DNA of 64,000 bases, from the NCBI GenBank assembly GCA_017881055.1, contig JADGRF010000034.1, forward strand, positions 23,049 through 87,048. The letters run 5' to 3'. Below are positions 61,774 to 64,000 of this stretch, in pieces; the first letter of the stretch is position 1; the number at the start of each line of letters is the position of its first letter. Below the pieces are notes generated by a model, which saw nothing but the letters and a program-made list of their open reading frames with translations, was not told where the DNA came from and did no database searches. The position numbers were made by a program, and so were the translations under genes. This stretch comes from Sandaracinaceae bacterium (lineage in GTDB: Bacteria > Myxococcota_A > Polyangia > Polyangiales > JAFGIB01).

Positions 61774-62919
61774 TCAGAGCCGAACGCGGATCGCCGCCTG
61801 AAACCAGGGCGTTTCCCGCTGTCCGCGATAGGCGACCACGTCGCCGTGGCCGATCCGATAGCGGTCCAGCGCGTAGTCGAGCCCAAGCTCGCCGACCGCA
61901 TCGACCGCGTGCATCACCTCATAGGCCGCCTCGAGCGTGCCGCGCACCCCGAGGTCGGTGTCGAGCCCGCCGTTCTGAGGCAAGCCCATGTCGCGCTCGA
62001 AGTTCCCGATGCGGGATAGAAGCCCGATGCTCGCGCCGGGCGTGAAGCGCCCGAAGCTGATCGGACGAGCATGGAATGTGGACGTGAACGTGGTGTAGCG
62101 ATAGCGAATGTCCTGCGCGCGCGCCTGCAGGGCGAACGGGATCGGGTACTCGACCGCCAACACGAAGCAGTACCCGAGGACGCACAGCCCGCCGCCGCTG
62201 CCGATGCCCATGCGCGGTCCCGTGCTCTGCGCCGAGGCGCCACCATAAGCCTGCAGAAAGAAGTACGGCTGAACGGGCTTGAGCCGATGGTCGGGGAACG
62301 GCGGCACGACCAAGCCGGCGCCGTCGTCGCGCGGGGCATCGTGCAGACCGGTGGGCACGAAGCTCGAGTCGTGCGTGTCGTGCGTGTCGTTCCCATCGTG
62401 CGCGTCGTGACCGGCTCCATCGTCAGCTGCAACAACGGCGGAATTTTGAGTCGCTTCGAGCTGTGCACGCGCTTCGATTGCGCGATCGCGCAGCGTTTCC
62501 ACCGCAAGCGCGACCGAGCGCACGTCGCTCTCGCCCTGGCCGTCGGCCAGCTGCACCACCGACTCGAACGAGCGGCCGAACGCGGCGCCGAGCACCAGAC
62601 GCACCTGGCCTTCTTCGCGTGCTAGCGCGATGTGCCCGGCAGGCACCGCCTCGAGCAGGCCCGGCGGGGGCGCGGAACCAACCTCGACGACCGTGCCGGT
62701 GCGCAGCGCAAGCACGCGCGCAACCTTGGCCGCCAACGCCTCGAGGCCTTGCTCCGGCCGCAGCGTGAGCTGCGATTCGGGCGGCAGGCGATGCACGTCG
62801 ACGGCAGTCGCGGCGAGCGCCGCGGATTGCGCACGCGCGTTGTCGGCTCCGAGTGCGAACGACAGGCACGCCGTCAGGCACGCAAGCGTAAACGCTAGAC
62901 GTCGGGCCCCATCCCACAC
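61774..62919 (-). CDS. Probable outer-membrane protein, His/Asp-rich linker
   Basis: The 381-residue protein starts at GTG 62919 with a signal peptide ending near ADNARAQ. The N-terminal 140 residues resemble no known family. Residues about 165-190 are His/Asp-rich (HDAHDGNDTHDTHD). The C-terminal 170 residues have alternating aromatic/hydrophobic strands (YRYTTFTSTF, FQAAIRVRL) and end in a hydrophobic beta-strand typical of outer-membrane barrels. It precedes the sigma/FecR pair, so it may be their target or partner. Confidence 0.65.
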   Translation of the reverse strand: MWDGARRLAFTLACLTACLSFALGADNARAQSAALAATAVDVHRLPPESQLTLRPEQGLEALAAKVARVLALRTGTVVEVGSAPPPGLLEAVPAGHIALAREEGQVRLVLGAAFGRSFESVVQLADGQGESDVRSVALAVETLRDRAIEARAQLEATQNSAVVAADDGAGHDAHDGNDTHDTHDSSFVPTGLHDAPRDDGAGLVVPPFPDHRLKPVQPYFFLQAYGGASAQSTGPRMGIGSGGGLCVLGYCFVLAVEYPIPFALQARAQDIRYRYTTFTSTFHARPISFGRFTPGASIGLLSRIGNFERDMGLPQNGGLDTDLGVRGTLEAAYEVMHAVDAVGELGLDYALDRYRIGHGDVVAYRGQRETPWFQAAIRVRL

Positions 62920-63050
62920 GCTCCGAAGCTAACAGCCAGGTGTGTACGAAGCAAGCACAGTCGCGACGGAAAGCCGGCAAAAACCGGGGGAATTCCGGGC
63001 CGGGGCCAAAAGTCGCAGGGGCACCACAGGGCACCACGCTGCTCGTACGT

Positions 63051-63572
63051 TTAGTCCGAGAACAGCGCGCGGGTGACCTCGGCAGCGGTCGTTCCGTGGC
63101 GCTTGGCGACCTCCGCAAACACCCATGGATTGAGGCGCCCTGCTGGCGGCTTTTCGATCGCCCGCAGCGTTACTTCGTCGAACCAGGCACGCTCAGGCTC
63201 GTCAGCTGCGCCGACGTAACTGAGCATGGCGAGGTCAACCCGCATCAAGCTGGCGCCGGCGCGCTCACGCAGCGCCCGCCGCAGACGCAACGCGGCACGC
63301 ATGTAGCCGTGGTAGCTCGCCTGTAGCAGCATCCAGCGCGCGGGCGGAGCACCGTGCTCGACCACGCCGCGCAGGGCCGAGAGCCGCTCTTCCAGCAGCG
63401 CATCGGGCAACCGATCCAGCTCGCGCAGCGCCCCAGGAAACCGGCTGGCAAGCGCGAGCATGTCGCTGCGGGCTTCGGCCTCGCTCTGCGCGCCGGCCGA
63501 CGCGCGCAGCCGAGCGATCGCACCGTACTTGTCGAGGAGGCCCCGCATGACGCCGTGCAGTGACTCATCCAT
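63051..63572 (-). CDS. Hypothetical alpha-helical protein
   Basis: The 173-residue protein has no signal peptide and no recognised domain. It is rich in Leu, Ala and Arg with long amphipathic helices, and its C-terminus (VFAEVAKRHGTTAAEVTRALF) looks like a small helical or HTH-like element. The coding potential is supported by codon pattern and its fit between neighbours. It is divergent from acs. Confidence 0.6.
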   Translation of the reverse strand: MDESLHGVMRGLLDKYGAIARLRASAGAQSEAEARSDMLALASRFPGALRELDRLPDALLEERLSALRGVVEHGAPPARWMLLQASYHGYMRAALRLRRALRERAGASLMRVDLAMLSYVGAADEPERAWFDEVTLRAIEKPPAGRLNPWVFAEVAKRHGTTAAEVTRALFSD

Positions 63573-63631
63573 GCGCGCGTAAGCGTGGTATGCAGCCGTT
63601 CGGTCGCGCGGGCGCGAACTGCAGGAAGACC

Positions 63632-64000
63632 ATGTCCGAAACCCAGACCAAGGCTGTCACGTCCGCCACCTCGATCGAGAGTGTATCGCAGGAACAGCGC
63701 GTGTTCCCGCCGCCGGAAGACTTCGCGAAGAGCGCGCGCGTCGGCACCCGCGCAGCCTACGACGCGCTGTACAAGCGCAGCATCGACGACCCGGCGGGCT
63801 TCTTCGCGGAGCAAGCGCGCGAGCTGCGCTGGCAAGTCCCGCCGCAGCAGACGCTCGAGTGGCGAGCGCCGCACGCCAGATGGTTCCAAGGCGGCAAGCT
63901 CAATCTGAGCGACAATTGCCTCGACCGGCACACCGAGACCTGGCGTGCGAACAAGGCGGCGATCATCTGGGAAGGCGAGCCCGGCGAAGTCCGCGTGTTC
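63632..64000 (+). CDS. acs: Acetyl-CoA synthetase (3' partial)
   Basis: The first 123 codons are visible before the window ends. After a Ser/Thr-rich start, FPPPEDFAKSARV, ARELRWQVPP, WFQGGKLNLSDNCLDRH and IIWEGEPGE match the N-terminal domain of AMP-forming acetyl-CoA synthetase, including the family-specific NLSDNCLDRH. GGAAGA precedes the ATG. The catalytic part lies outside the window. Confidence 0.93.
   Translation, partial: MSETQTKAVTSATSIESVSQEQRVFPPPEDFAKSARVGTRAAYDALYKRSIDDPAGFFAEQARELRWQVPPQQTLEWRAPHARWFQGGKLNLSDNCLDRHTETWRANKAAIIWEGEPGEVRVF

Overview
The window is a GC-rich bacterial chromosome segment with densely packed genes on both strands and many 1-4 bp stop/start overlaps. 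Gene content suggests a Myxococcota (Polyangia-like) or related deltaproteobacterial genome. The signs are Pkn2-type Ser/Thr kinases (one fused to an ATPase/TPR module), an HD-GYP/receiver/DUF4388 (PATAN) regulator, a Cys-rich Pal-like lipoprotein, scattered type III secretion parts, an ECF sigma/FecR unit, and a ctaB-ABC-SCO1-DUF420 oxidase-assembly operon. This taxonomic call is inference; there is no rRNA or marker phylogeny in the window.

Region 1 (1-19.2 kb) is a surface-polysaccharide locus. It holds a GT2-GtrA-GT39 fusion cut by the window edge, a small secreted protein with a PEP-CTERM-like tail behind a sigma-54-type promoter, and the dTDP-L-rhamnose genes rfbBACD. These run directly into a 1050-residue FkbH/carrier-protein/thioesterase fusion and a rhamnosyltransferase-like GT2. 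Further glycosyltransferases (GT4, GT2, WecG/TagA), an FAD oxidoreductase with a membrane tail, a polysaccharide deacetylase and a sugar epimerase follow. Region 2 (19.2-19.8 kb) is non-coding and rich in hairpins and repeats.

Region 3 (19.8-29.8 kb) is mostly housekeeping: cobalamin adenosyltransferase, fmt, def, priA, an FlhB/SctU-like protein, an aminotransferase, cystathionine beta-synthase, tsaD and a lipoprotein. Region 4 (29.8-37.3 kb) is signalling: the kinase-ATPase fusion, a membrane protein, the MshEN/HD-GYP/receiver/PATAN protein and a TPR protein.

Region 5 (37.3-44.4 kb) is the most unusual. A ketosynthase and a catalytically altered ketosynthase-like partner diverge from a fatty-acyl-AMP ligase, two stand-alone acyl carrier proteins, a hotdog thioesterase and an LtaS-like membrane phosphotransferase. 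It reads as a compact type II lipid or polyketide assembly line whose product I cannot name.

Region 6 (44.6-57 kb) has a PF10118 hydrolase, bioB, an aminotransferase, a MATE transporter, Pal/CpoB-like envelope proteins, the oxidase-assembly operon and a second kinase. Region 7 (57-64 kb) has an SctQ/FliM-N-like protein, a PDZ lipoprotein, tmk, a FecR/TPR protein with its ECF sigma factor and outer-membrane candidate, a hypothetical, and the start of acetyl-CoA synthetase.

Starts were moved downstream from the ORF track wherever homology, signal peptides or ribosome sites argued for it. No tRNA, rRNA, CRISPR array or transposase was recognised.
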